In this document: in pieces, positions 31,201-38,628 of the stretch
How positions within the stretch are numbered: the stretch's first letter is position 1
Layout of the letters: the number at the start of each line of letters is the position of its first letter
Assembly: GCA_001800745.1 (NCBI GenBank)
Contig: MGVZ01000028.1
Span: 1 to 39,925, forward strand
Source: Euryarchaeota archaeon RBG_16_67_27
Lineage (GTDB): Archaea > Thermoplasmatota > Thermoplasmata > RBG-16-68-12
Direction of reading: 5' to 3'
Length of the DNA: 39,925 nt
Made by a program: the position numbers and the translations under genes
The notes under the pieces: generated by a model
Told to the model about the DNA's origin: nothing
The model's database searches: none
What the model saw: only the letters and a program-made list of their open reading frames with translations

Positions 31201-32421
31201 CGCCGCGTCCAGCAGATGCGCAAGGAGATCAAGATGGACGTCGACGACTTCGTCGCGACGACGGTGAAGGCCGGCCGCGAGCTCGCGGAGGCGGTGGAGG
31301 CCCAGAAGGACCTCATCGCGCGGGAGACGCGGTCGCGGACCCTCGTCCTCACGGACAAGGCCGTGGAGTCCGAGTACGTCGTCGAGTGGAACGACGTCGA
31401 GGGCCAGACCGTCACGATCGGCATCGTGCCCCTGCACATGGCGGAGGCACTCCGGGAGTTCACACGGATCGACCGGGTGGGGCCGCGGCAGGCGATGGCC
31501 CTCTTCGACGCAGGGTACAAGGGCGTCGCCGCCCTGCGCGCGGCGACGCGGCAGGAGCTCTCCGCCGTCGAGGGGCTCGCGCCCGCGGATGTCGACCGGA
31601 TCCTCGCCGCCGCGGCGGCGTCCGCGGAGGCTGGGCTCGCGTGCCCGGTGTGCGAGGTGCCTCTCTCCCCGGGGACCCGGCGCTGCCCGCGCTGCGGCGA
31701 GCCGACCACCACGGAGGCGACGGCGTGCCCGCGCTGCGGCTCCGCGGTCGGCCCGGGCGCCGACGCGTGCGCGGTCTGCGGTTTTGTGATCGCGAAGGAG
31801 CCCGCCCACGGTCCGTCCCGCGCGCCCTGCGTCGCGTGCGGCGAACCGATCCCGATCGGGACGGACCGCTGTCCGTCGTGCGGCGCCCCGCAGGCCCCGG
31901 AGAAGGCGACCGGGGCCCCGAAGGTGATCACCCCCGCGGTCGCGGTCGAACTCCGCCCCTCGTCGACGTACCTCGTGAAGGAGGAGCATCCGGAGGAGGC
32001 GTACCGCCTCTTCGTCGCGGCCCTCGCGGCTGGGAAGAAGGGGCTGTGCATCACTCGCGTGTACCCGCAGAAGGTCCGGGAGAAGTACGGCCTCCTCGAC
32101 CTCCCCGTGCTCTGGCTGAGCAACGTCGGCAAGGAGGACGCCGTCCGCCCGAAGGATCTCGAGAAGCTCTCCCTGTCCATCGAGCAGTTCCTTGCGCGGG
32201 AGAAGGGGATCGTCCTGCTCGACGGGCTCGAGTACCTGATCACGAACAACAACTTCATCACCGTCCTCCGGCTCGTCCAGTCGATCCGGGACCAGGTCGC
32301 GATCAACGCCGCGATCCTCCTGTTCTCCGTGAACCCGTCCACGCTCGACGGGCACCAGCTGACCCTGCTCGAGCGCGAGGTCGACCGGGTGATCAGCGCG
32401 GGCGCGGATCGAACTCCTTGA
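28273..32421 (+). CDS. ileS: isoleucyl-tRNA synthetase fused to HhH, zinc ribbons and DUF835-like domain
   Basis: 1382 residues in one open frame. Residues 1 to about 1055 are a complete class I IleRS: HLGQ of the HIGH motif at 55-58, editing-domain motifs TTTPWTLP and VHTAPGHGPED, DVWFDSG, and a KMSKS counterpart reading MHKSL (601-605), then the anticodon-binding domain. After this come a helix-hairpin-helix (about 1063-1115, RVGPRQAMALFDAGYKG), three zinc ribbons with six CxxC pairs (1124-1203), and a DUF835-like domain (about 1228-1382, ending in DGLEYLITNNNF and NPSTLDGHQLTLLERE). Normal IleRS lacks these last 330 residues. AAGGAGGGG precedes the ATG. The stop region overlaps the opposing regulator gene by 29 nt. 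Confidence 0.95.
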   Translation: MIKQAEDEYVPVELEKQVRDFWTRAKVYAKTVAARSKAEDFYFVDGPPYTTGAIHLGQVLNKTIKDCVVRWHRMRGYNVRDQPGYDMHGLPIEVQVEKTLGITNKKEIEDFGIEKFVNTCRDFSLDLLRKMNGQFAELGVWLDWDRPYMTIRNEYIEAAWWTFKRAHERGLLYEALRSLQWCSRCETALAEAEVEYSDETDPSIYVKFPLTDRPDESLLIWTTTPWTLPANMAIAVHPDLTYAKVKLTRGGKSEHLWILESVVPEVMALAGLTAFEVVERKAGKDLVGLEYAHPLAPKIPFQASVKGEWVHRVLPSGFVEAERTGLVHTAPGHGPEDFDLGQAHGLTPFSPVDERGRFTAEAGDYVGRQVREANFLITDDLKGFHALFVDDDIVHSYGHCWRCKSPVIYRATTQWFLKVTDVKPKMIEEIRRISWFPDWAGSARQLDWTQNLRDWCLSRQRYWGIPLPIWRCSSCRAWTVLGSAADLRRAKGYVEGMDLHRPWIDAVVLPCSACGGEMARIKDILDVWFDSGVASWASLGYPAREDEFKRWWPTDWIVEGPDQTRGWFNSQLAAGVVAFDRAPYQAVLMHGWVNGPDGRQMHKSLGNFIEPRVVIDKFGVDALRFYVLAVNPPWDDITFQEEGVRTAQRSLNILWNVLRFATTYMLLDRYDPARDTLPSLEGHLRPEDRWLLSRLEGLRATVDREMQAYQLHRAFRAVESFVLDDLSRWYVKLVRERTWVESSDRSKTAAYAVLFEALVTTAALLAPAAPYIAEAIYQRLDGRKLSVHMLDWPAPFEGRSAPGLETSMAVVQELVEVVAKERQKGGRKLRWPVRLIALKGATEGAARALTDLREIFVQQANAKEFVLLKAHEEFPGMALVLRPDAGVIGKAYRALLPKIAMVLESRSAEEIKKALDKGEYKLGIDGQIITIEKSMVAFGRKMPEDVAIVPTPHGELYVDMRITPEIEREGYAREIVRRVQQMRKEIKMDVDDFVATTVKAGRELAEAVEAQKDLIARETRSRTLVLTDKAVESEYVVEWNDVEGQTVTIGIVPLHMAEALREFTRIDRVGPRQAMALFDAGYKGVAALRAATRQELSAVEGLAPADVDRILAAAAASAEAGLACPVCEVPLSPGTRRCPRCGEPTTTEATACPRCGSAVGPGADACAVCGFVIAKEPAHGPSRAPCVACGEPIPIGTDRCPSCGAPQAPEKATGAPKVITPAVAVELRPSSTYLVKEEHPEEAYRLFVAALAAGKKGLCITRVYPQKVREKYGLLDLPVLWLSNVGKEDAVRPKDLEKLSLSIEQFLAREKGIVLLDGLEYLITNNNFITVLRLVQSIRDQVAINAAILLFSVNPSTLDGHQLTLLEREVDRVISAGADRTP

Positions 32422-33460
32422 GGGCGGCGACCATCGGGCCGAAGTCGCAGCTCCGGTGGATGTTCGTCGCACCGACGAGCCCAAGATGGATCGTCGCGTC
32501 CCCCGCGAGGAAGCCGCGCTCCTCGTAGTGCTTCGCGAGGGTCTGGCGCAGAGAGGAGAAGTGCTCGTAGCTCTTCACGGCCCCGAGCAGGACGGACTCC
32601 GAGTTGCACGTGGCGTAGAAGTACTGGGGCGTGATCCTGAGGGTCCTCTCGATCGCCTCCGCGCGCGCTCGGATCGTCGCCGTCGGGGTGAACCGGTTGA
32701 ACGTGGAGGCGAACAGCTCGAAGCCGAGCGCCCGGACGTTCGGGATCCGGACGGTCCGGAGGAGGTCCGTCGCCTCGAACTCCCGGCGCAACTTCGAGAC
32801 CGCCTGGCGGGACGCCTTGATCTTCGCGGCCACCGCCTTGTCACTCAGTTCCGGGTACCGGACGAGGCCAACGAGGACGTCCGTCTCCTTTCGGGAGAGC
32901 TCGATGTCCGCGACCTTCCCCGCCTGCGCCCCGAACGACGTCCGGTGCTCGATCCCGAACGCGAGGGCGAGGACATGGCTGTAGTCGAAGAAGTTCCCGA
33001 TGGCGGTCATACCGACGGGGAAGATCGTCGTCGTGATCGTGCCGTCGTCGAGGAGCCCGGCTTTGTGGAGCGCGAGCCGCAGGTCCTCGAGGTCGCGGCG
33101 GAACGCGGTGTAGTCCTTGGCCATGGAAAGGAAGAAGAAATGGTCCGGGGAGTCTGAGAAGTGGAAGATCGTCGGGAAGCGGTCCCCGAGAAGCTCCTCG
33201 AGCTTCGCGCTCGCATTCGGTCCCCCGGTCTGCGAGAGCCGGCCATGGCTGGCGGCGAGGAGCTCCCAACCGATCCGGTTCATCATCGGGATCCTGCGGG
33301 TCGTGTAGTAGTCCGCCTTCCGAAGGCGGCGCCGGATCGCCGTCACCGTGGAGACCTTGATTCCGAGAGCCTCGGAGAGCTCGCGGTCATTGAGTCCGGG
33401 ACGGTGGACGAGGCCGAACAAGACCTGCCGTTCGTTGTCCGTCAGGCTCCGCTTCGCCAT
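32393..33460 (-). CDS. transcription regulator with two winged-helix/effector units
   Basis: 355 residues that are clearly an internal duplication. Each half starts with a winged helix (TDNERQVLFGLVHRPGLNDRELSEAL at 7-32; SRKETDVLVGLVRYPELSDKAVAAKI at 189-214), continues to TRRIPMMNRIGWELLA or VRIPNVRALGFELFA, and then an alpha/beta domain of RAM/Lrp-like size. One chain can thus act as a pseudodimer. Targets are unknown. A TATA box 28 nt before the ATG predicts a leaderless mRNA. The last 29 bases overlap the end of ileS on the other strand. Confidence 0.75.
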   Translation of the reverse strand: MAKRSLTDNERQVLFGLVHRPGLNDRELSEALGIKVSTVTAIRRRLRKADYYTTRRIPMMNRIGWELLAASHGRLSQTGGPNASAKLEELLGDRFPTIFHFSDSPDHFFFLSMAKDYTAFRRDLEDLRLALHKAGLLDDGTITTTIFPVGMTAIGNFFDYSHVLALAFGIEHRTSFGAQAGKVADIELSRKETDVLVGLVRYPELSDKAVAAKIKASRQAVSKLRREFEATDLLRTVRIPNVRALGFELFASTFNRFTPTATIRARAEAIERTLRITPQYFYATCNSESVLLGAVKSYEHFSSLRQTLAKHYEERGFLAGDATIHLGLVGATNIHRSCDFGPMVAALKEFDPRPR

Positions 33461-33483
33461 GGCGCCGGAACCGCAGGCCCGGA

Positions 33484-33492
33484 TGTTTAACC
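33484..33492 (-). promoter_or_regulatory. TATA box of the duplicated regulator
   Basis: AAAGGTTAAACATCC on the minus strand, centred 28 nt before the ATG at 33460, just after the stop of the preceding operon. Confidence 0.55.
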
Positions 33493-33501
33493 TTTCCGCA
33501 A

Positions 33502-34290
33502 CTATTGCAGGGAAAGTGCGGAGCTCATGACGTCCTTGAGCCGGGGAACCGTGTCAAATGTGGCGACTTCGGCAGGCCGAATCCACCGGTGCGCGACGTT
33601 CTCCCAGTCCAGACGGACGCGCCGCGAGGGCACATCGAAGAGGAACGGGTGGACGAGGTAAATCGTGTCCTCGTGCCGCGCGAGCACGGCGCGCCCCGCG
33701 TGGCGGAACCGCGCGCTGCGGATCCCCGTCTCCTCGCGGACCTCCTGCCGCGCGCGCTCCCGCGGATCCTCGTCCCCCTCCAGGTAGCCCGAGACCGCAG
33801 ACCACCGCCCCCGAAAGCTCCCGACCTTGCCGCTGCGCTGCACGAGCAGGACGCGGCCCCGGTTCCGCAGGAGGACGCTCACGACGGGCCGCGCCTTCAC
33901 ATCGGGGAGCAGGACCTCGTCCGCGTCCGCGTCGACGACGACCCGGTCTCCCGGCCGCAAGCCCTGGACGTCGACCCCATCGACCATGGGGAGGCCGCCG
34001 AGGATCGCCCCGACGGCGACGATCGCCTCCGCCCTCTCGTTCACGATCGCCGCAGGGCCGATCCCCCGCTTCGCGAGTCCGTAGATCACGTACGAGCCCA
34101 CCGTGCTCCCCTTGCCGTGGGGGAACGCGAGGACCCGGTCGCGGACGCGCTCTCCGGGGCCGTCCGACGCGGGGTCGAGGAGCCGCCCGGTCCCGAGGTC
34201 GACGCCCCCGACGAAGGAGAACGGCGCCGGATGCACGAGGGCCACGCCCTCCGCGCGGCCGGGGGCGATCCGGCGCGCGGGGATCCTCAT
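33502..34290 (-). CDS. aconitase-X small subunit (DUF126) fused to NUDIX hydrolase
   Basis: 262 residues. Residues 1 to about 130 are the swivel subunit of aconitase X (AcnX/DUF126): GVALVHPAPFSFVGGVDLGTG, then FPHGKGSTVGSYVIYGL with the catalytic-type Ser, then AIVNERAEAIVAVGAILGGLPMVDG. Residues about 134-262 are a NUDIX domain with the box at 168-190 (GYLEGDEDPRERARQEVREETGI), complete except Gln for the first Arg. In archaea the AcnX pair is known as phosphomevalonate dehydratase of the modified mevalonate pathway. The NUDIX partner suggests hydrolysis of a diphosphate, but the substrate is unknown. The ATG at 34290 overlaps the large-subunit stop (ATGA). The 763-residue frame in the track is this gene plus shadow. 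Confidence 0.88.
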   Translation of the reverse strand: MRIPARRIAPGRAEGVALVHPAPFSFVGGVDLGTGRLLDPASDGPGERVRDRVLAFPHGKGSTVGSYVIYGLAKRGIGPAAIVNERAEAIVAVGAILGGLPMVDGVDVQGLRPGDRVVVDADADEVLLPDVKARPVVSVLLRNRGRVLLVQRSGKVGSFRGRWSAVSGYLEGDEDPRERARQEVREETGIRSARFRHAGRAVLARHEDTIYLVHPFLFDVPSRRVRLDWENVAHRWIRPAEVATFDTVPRLKDVMSSALSLQ

Positions 34291-35450
34291 GCGAACCGCT
34301 CCATCAGGGTCTCGATGTCCTCGAGGATGACCCTCTGCTTGCACAGGCTCGGCAGGTAGTACGCGCCTTTCCCCGAGGGGGTCGCGACCCGGGAGAACCG
34401 GTGCTCGAGGAGGGTGACCTCGAGGCACGTGTCCGCGAGGACCCGTCCGCCGTGGCGTTCGATCGTCGCGACGGCCGCAGGGCACGCCTCCCGCGCCGCG
34501 CGGCTCGTGAAGACCCACACGGGGATCCGGGGCGCCCTCCGGTCGACGATCGCCGCGATCTCCCGCAGCTCCTCCGCGGAGAGCTGAGGGGCTCCGAGCG
34601 CGATCAGGTCCGCGTCGTCCGCGGTCGTGTACGCGGCCTTCGTCGCGTCGAGGTCCGCTTTCGTGACCCGCACGGTCGGCAGGCCCCGGGTCCTCGCCTT
34701 GCGCCACTCCGGCGTGCGGCGCTCGAGGTGGAACATGCCGACGCTCCCCGAGGAGGCGAGCGCGGCGCCGAACCACTTCAGGTCGTCCTCCCCTCCGACG
34801 AGCCCGCGAACGAACGGCAGGCCGTCCCCGAGGACCTTCCCCGCGAACAGTCCGAGGAGGGAGAACCCGAAGCCGCGCACCTTCGTCCTCACATCGAGGA
34901 CGTGCGTCGGCTGCCGGCCCGCGTCGAGATGGAGGCCGTAGTTCGGCGTCGCCCCGACGACCGCCGCCGCGAGCGCGGAGGGCCCGCCCTCGCGGTTCGT
35001 CCGGGCGCCGAGGACCGAGTTTGCGAAGCACGTCGCGTTCGACTCCGCCCAGGCGACGTGCTCGCCGAGGGCGGGTCGGACGCCGAGGGCATACGGCGTG
35101 CACGAATACACGGGACGCACCCCCATCCCCTCGTACGCGCGCGCGATCCGGGCCTGCTTCTCCGCGAACTCCGGCGGCACGCCGAGCTCCTTCCACTGCC
35201 GGAGGTCCGTCCCGAGCGGGTTCACGGTCGTCGGGACCGTGACGCGGGCATCCCGCGCGAAGTCCTCGATGAAATCCAGGCCGGGATCGCCGATCATCTT
35301 GTACGACGCCCCGGCGACATGCGCGGACGTGATCCGGACGAGGCCGCGCGCGCCGTACAGCTCGCCGATCGCGACGAGGATCCCCATCGCCTTGCGCTGC
35401 GCGGCGGTGCCGTCCACGAGGAGACGCTCCTGCCCGCGGGTGAGGTGCAT
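34287..35450 (-). CDS. aconitase-X large subunit (putative phosphomevalonate dehydratase, DUF521)
   Basis: 387 residues. The family landmarks are VPTTVNPLGTD, CTPYALG (Cys117), WAESNATCFANSVLGARTNREGG, DTCLEV (Cys342) and SGKGAYYLPSL. With the small subunit it would dehydrate mevalonate 5-phosphate to trans-anhydromevalonate 5-phosphate, using an Fe-S cluster. The motif I recall as GCPHxS in this family reads GAPQLS here (residues 287-292), so one presumptive cluster cysteine and the following His are missing. Cys141 and Cys323 are extra and might substitute. Start and stop are tightly coupled to its neighbours (TGAATG, ATGA). Confident in the family, less in the substrate. Confidence 0.85.
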   Translation of the reverse strand: MHLTRGQERLLVDGTAAQRKAMGILVAIGELYGARGLVRITSAHVAGASYKMIGDPGLDFIEDFARDARVTVPTTVNPLGTDLRQWKELGVPPEFAEKQARIARAYEGMGVRPVYSCTPYALGVRPALGEHVAWAESNATCFANSVLGARTNREGGPSALAAAVVGATPNYGLHLDAGRQPTHVLDVRTKVRGFGFSLLGLFAGKVLGDGLPFVRGLVGGEDDLKWFGAALASSGSVGMFHLERRTPEWRKARTRGLPTVRVTKADLDATKAAYTTADDADLIALGAPQLSAEELREIAAIVDRRAPRIPVWVFTSRAAREACPAAVATIERHGGRVLADTCLEVTLLEHRFSRVATPSGKGAYYLPSLCKQRVILEDIETLMERFA

Positions 35451-35885
35451 TCAACGCCCACCCGAGAGGAGCTCGCGGACGACACGGCGGTGGGCCTCGG
35501 GCCGCGACGGATACGCTTCGATCCGCACGCGGACGTCGATCGCATCTCCGTCCCTCGCGAGGGCGAGGACGCCCTGGAACGCAGCCTGCTTGTCGAGCCG
35601 GATGTGGAGGACCCCGTCCTCGTCGACCCGCGCCTCCGCCCCGGGGGCGATCGCGGGAAGGAGCCCCGCGTCCTCCCACCGGGACCACGCGCCGCGGATC
35701 GCGCCTGGCGCGTCCAGCCGGCGGGAGAGACGGACGATCGGATTGCCGAAGTGGCCCTCGAGCGCGCTCCGGTCGATCGGGCCGCCCGGGCACGCGGCGT
35801 CGATCGCTTGGAGGACCCGGCCTTCGTCCTCCGTCGCATGGGCGTGGGCCGTCGCCTCGATCCAGTGGATCGGCATCCTAGCCAT
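35451..35885 (-). CDS. COG1325-type RNA-binding protein
   Basis: 144 residues. MPIHWIEATAHAHATEDEGRVLQAI is the recognisable opening of the archaeal COG1325 family (predicted exosome-associated RNA-binding proteins), followed by EGHFGNPIVRLSRRL and the C-terminal RLDKQAAFQGVLAL, DAIDVRVRIEAYP. The ATG at 35885 overlaps the end of the upstream kinase gene; an ATG three codons later (35876) matches the usual start of the family. The pairing with a UPF0200 kinase upstream is common in archaea, as I recall. Confidence 0.8.
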   Translation of the reverse strand: MARMPIHWIEATAHAHATEDEGRVLQAIDAACPGGPIDRSALEGHFGNPIVRLSRRLDAPGAIRGAWSRWEDAGLLPAIAPGAEARVDEDGVLHIRLDKQAAFQGVLALARDGDAIDVRVRIEAYPSRPEAHRRVVRELLSGGR

Positions 35886-36483
35886 AGATCCGCCCCAGCG
35901 CGGAGGCGACCGCCCTGCGGAACTCTGCGAGGGTCCCCTCGTTCAGGACCATGACGTCCGCGGTCGCGAGGACCTCCCCGAGGCCCCACCCGAGCTCCCG
36001 CTCGTCCCGGGCCCGGAACGCCGCGCGCGTGGCCACGTCGTCGGACCGGTTCCGTTTCAGGGCGCGAGTGTACCGAGCCTCCGGGGACGCGTGGACCGCG
36101 AAGACGACGAGCCGGTCGCCGAACTCCCGCCGGAACACGTCGAGCTCGGCCTTCCCCCGGAGCCCGTCGACGAGGATCCGACGGCCTCGGAGCCGCGGCA
36201 GCGTCCGCTCCGCCCAGATCCCGAAGCCGTGCTCTACGCGCTCCTGGTGCGCCATCCCCCCGACCGCGCTGTCCGTGAGGGGGAGCCCGCGGCGCCGAGC
36301 CTCCTCCCGGACGATGTCGCCCATGCGGACGATCCGGAGGCGGAATCGGCGCGCGGCGCGCACGAACTCCTCCTTGCCCGCGGCGGGCATGCCCGTGACG
36401 AGGGCGACCCGGAGCGGCGACAGGCGGTGTTCGATCGCGGGCCGGGAGGCCCGTCGCTTCGCGCGCGGCTTCCTCGCGGACAT
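35878..36483 (-). CDS. UPF0200/dephospho-CoA-kinase-like nucleotide kinase
   Basis: 201 residues. The P-loop is GMPAAGKEEF (31-40). Further family features are VRMGDIVREEARRRGL, the conserved GGMAHQERVEHGFGIWAERTL region, RILVDGLRGKAELDVFR and RDERELGWGLGEVLATAD. The fold is adenylate-kinase-like and the family is often annotated as dephospho-CoA kinase-related, but the substrate of UPF0200 proteins is not settled. The N-terminal 25 residues are strongly basic. The ATG lies about 32 nt after a TATA box (TTTATCC), so translation is near-leaderless. First gene of a four-gene operon ending in the AcnX-NUDIX fusion. Confidence 0.82.
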   Translation of the reverse strand: MSARKPRAKRRASRPAIEHRLSPLRVALVTGMPAAGKEEFVRAARRFRLRIVRMGDIVREEARRRGLPLTDSAVGGMAHQERVEHGFGIWAERTLPRLRGRRILVDGLRGKAELDVFRREFGDRLVVFAVHASPEARYTRALKRNRSDDVATRAAFRARDERELGWGLGEVLATADVMVLNEGTLAEFRRAVASALGRIYG

Positions 36484-36511
36484 CGCCCCGGGCCGGCGGT
36501 ATCCCCCCGGG

Positions 36512-36518
36512 GGATAAA
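36512..36518 (-). promoter_or_regulatory. TATA box of the kinase-AcnX operon
   Basis: TACCCTTTATCCCCCGG on the minus strand, centred about 32 nt before the ATG at 36483. It shares a 163-bp divergent region with pdxS. Confidence 0.5.
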
Positions 36519-36598
36519 GGGTATTGCCCGCGGCCCGGCCCCTTCGGGTCGACGGACCGCCGGGCCTCCGCGCCGGGACGCGCGCGGACCCCGAAGAA

Positions 36599-36610
36599 AA
36601 GTAGAAATAC
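36599..36610 (+). promoter_or_regulatory. promoter-like A-rich element of pdxS
   Basis: GAAGAAAAGTAGAAATACCC precedes the pdxS ATG by about 42 nt. The TATA match is weak (AGAAATA), but a purine-rich BRE-like stretch comes first. GGGAGG at 36632-36637 may serve as ribosome-binding site. Confidence 0.4.
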
Positions 36611-36646
36611 CCACGCCCCGTAGCTCGCAGCGGGAGGACCGGACAC

Positions 36647-37666
36647 ATGCCTCTCGACCTCGACCTGAGCCGCCTTCGCTTCGGGACGGAGCTCCTCAAG
36701 CGTGGCTTCGCGAAGATGCAGAAGGGCGGCGTGATCATGGACGTCACGAACGCGGAGCAGGCCGCCGTCGCCGAGGAGGCCGGCGCCGTCGCGGTCATGG
36801 CGCTGGAGCGCGTCCCTGCGGACATCCGCGCGACCGGAGGCGTCGCGCGCATGGCGGACCCGATCAAGGTCCAGGAAATCATGGACGCGGTCACGATCCC
36901 CGTGATGGCGAAATGCCGCATCGGACACGAGGCGGAGGCGAAGGCGCTCGAGTCCCTCGGGGTCGACATGATCGACGAGTCGGAGGTCCTCACACCCGCG
37001 GACCCGTTCTTCCACGTGAACAAGCGCGGGTTCAGCGTGCCCTTCGTCTGCGGCTGCCGGAACCTGGGGGAGGCGGCCCGCCGGATCTGGGAGGGTGCGG
37101 CGATGATCCGCACGAAAGGGGAGGCGGGCACGGGCGACGTGATCGAGGCCGTGCGGCACGTGCGCCTCGTGAACCGGGCGATCGCCGAGCTCGAGGGATT
37201 CGACCGGGATCGCCTGTACGCGGTCGCGACGAAGTACGCGGAGAGCTACACGGTCCTCTTGAAGGAGATCCGGTCGACGATGGGCCTCGAGGCGACGGTG
37301 AACGAGGCCGATGTGATCTTCGCGGGGTCGAACCTCGACGTCATCTCGGAGGGGGTCTTCCAGATCCTCACGGAGATCAAGAAGATCCAGCGCCTCCCCG
37401 TCGTGAACTTTGCGGCGGGCGGCCTAGCGACCCCCGCGGACGCCGCGCTGATGATGATCATGGGATGCGACGGCGTGTTCGTCGGGTCCGGGATTTTCAA
37501 GGCCGAGAACCCGGAGGCCCGGGGGCGCGCGATCGTGGACGCCGTCGCGCACTTCGACGACCCCGCGGTCGTCGCCGACGTCTCGAAGGGGATTGGCCTC
37601 GCGATGAAGGGTTTGGACGCGAAGGCGCTGCCTATCGAGGCCCGCTTGCAGGAGCGCGGCTGGTAA
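36647..37666 (+). CDS. pdxS: pyridoxal 5'-phosphate synthase, PdxS subunit
   Basis: 339 residues, a TIM barrel that makes PLP from ribose 5-phosphate, glyceraldehyde 3-phosphate and ammonia. Conserved residues are visible: Asp32 in [10 protein letters not shown], Lys89 in VMAKCRIGH, and Lys157 in [19 protein letters not shown], plus the phosphate loop [16 protein letters not shown]. Ammonia normally comes from the glutaminase PdxT, which is not in the window. The last 35 bases overlap the end of the opposing NOG1 gene. Confidence 0.96.
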   Translation: MPLDLDLSRLRFGTELLKRGFAKMQKGGVIMDVTNAEQAAVAEEAGAVAVMALERVPADIRATGGVARMADPIKVQEIMDAVTIPVMAKCRIGHEAEAKALESLGVDMIDESEVLTPADPFFHVNKRGFSVPFVCGCRNLGEAARRIWEGAAMIRTKGEAGTGDVIEAVRHVRLVNRAIAELEGFDRDRLYAVATKYAESYTVLLKEIRSTMGLEATVNEADVIFAGSNLDVISEGVFQILTEIKKIQRLPVVNFAAGGLATPADAALMMIMGCDGVFVGSGIFKAENPEARGRAIVDAVAHFDDPAVVADVSKGIGLAMKGLDAKALPIEARLQERGW

Positions 37667-38606
37667 CCGCGGCGAGGGCGAGGTCCAGGGCGACCTGAAC
37701 GCCATCGCCCGTGACGGAGGACATCTGAGGGTATGGCGTCTCCTCGCCCGCGAGGTCCGCCTTCGTCGCGACGACGACGACCGGGGTGTCGGGGAACGTT
37801 GCGCGCACGGAGTCGAGGAGGCGGAGCTGATCCTCGAGCGGGTAGCCCGCGGTCCCGGTGGGGTCGAGGATGAACAGGACGACGTCCGCGAGGTGGGCGA
37901 GCGCATTGACCGCCTGCCGCTCGATCCGGTTCCGTGCCTCCATCGGCCGGTCCAGGAGGCCCGGGGTGTCGAGGACCTGGTAGCGCCGCGCCCCGCGCTC
38001 GAAATGGCCGATGCTCACACGCTTCGTCGTGAATGGGTAGTCCGCGATCTTCGGCCGGCCGGACGACGCGGCCCGGACGAACGCGCTCTTCCCCACGTTT
38101 GGATACCCCGCGACGACGATCGTCGGGATGTCGGGGTCCACGACGGGCAGGCGCCGGAGGGCGGTTCGCGCGGCGACGAGGCCCTCGAGATCCCCCGCGA
38201 TCTGGCCGACGACGGAAGCGAGACGCCCGAACGCCTCCTTGCGGAGGCGGAGGGAGTGTCTCGCCGCCTCCTTCCCGATCCGGCGCACGGCGGAGCGCGT
38301 GAGGTCCGCGCACGTGCCCGAGGCCCAGTCGACGGCGCCGAGGTGCTTCTTCAGCTTCCCGCTATCGACGAGGATGTCCACGAGCTCCCGGTAGAATGGC
38401 GGGAGCCGGTCGAGGCTCGGGAAGCCCTTCACGTACGCGCGGAGGCTCGACTCCAGGGTGTGCCCCGCGATCTGGACGCGGGTCGCCGCGAGGTTCTTCT
38501 GCCGGGTCGCGCGGTCCGGCCCCTTCGCGATCGTCGCTTTCGCGGCGCGGCCGAACGCCTTGTCAAGGAGTTCGTCCGCGAGGAGGACCGTCGGCAGGTC
38601 GAGCAC
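37632..38606 (-). CDS. NOG1-type GTPase (archaeal COG1084)
   Basis: 324 residues. The N-terminal helical domain ([21 protein letters not shown]) is the NOG1 signature and precedes an Obg-type G domain: P-loop GYPNVGKS (167-174), [14 protein letters not shown] switch, DTPGLLDRP (G3), ATKADL (G4, Thr for the usual Asn). NOG1 proteins act in large ribosomal subunit assembly in eukaryotes; the archaeal role is inferred. Start is a GTG, 26 nt after TTATCC, fitting leaderless translation. Convergent overlap with pdxS. Confidence 0.9.
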   Translation of the reverse strand: MLDLPTVLLADELLDKAFGRAAKATIAKGPDRATRQKNLAATRVQIAGHTLESSLRAYVKGFPSLDRLPPFYRELVDILVDSGKLKKHLGAVDWASGTCADLTRSAVRRIGKEAARHSLRLRKEAFGRLASVVGQIAGDLEGLVAARTALRRLPVVDPDIPTIVVAGYPNVGKSAFVRAASSGRPKIADYPFTTKRVSIGHFERGARRYQVLDTPGLLDRPMEARNRIERQAVNALAHLADVVLFILDPTGTAGYPLEDQLRLLDSVRATFPDTPVVVVATKADLAGEETPYPQMSSVTGDGVQVALDLALAAVTSRAPASGPR

Positions 38607-38628
38607 GGCCGCGCGAACCCTGCGGAGG

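Noticed and set aside
28207-32484. 1425-residue open frame antisense to ileS
   Set aside because: Its sequence is a run of Arg, Asp, Leu, Val and Pro with no domain pattern, and it exactly shadows a well-supported synthetase gene. Such frames arise from the strong G/C bias at third codon positions.
33502-33900. NUDIX domain as type 1 isopentenyl diphosphate isomerase
   Set aside because: Attractive next to a phosphomevalonate dehydratase, but the domain is short and lacks the Cys and Glu motifs I associate with IDI1; it has an ordinary NUDIX hydrolase box instead.
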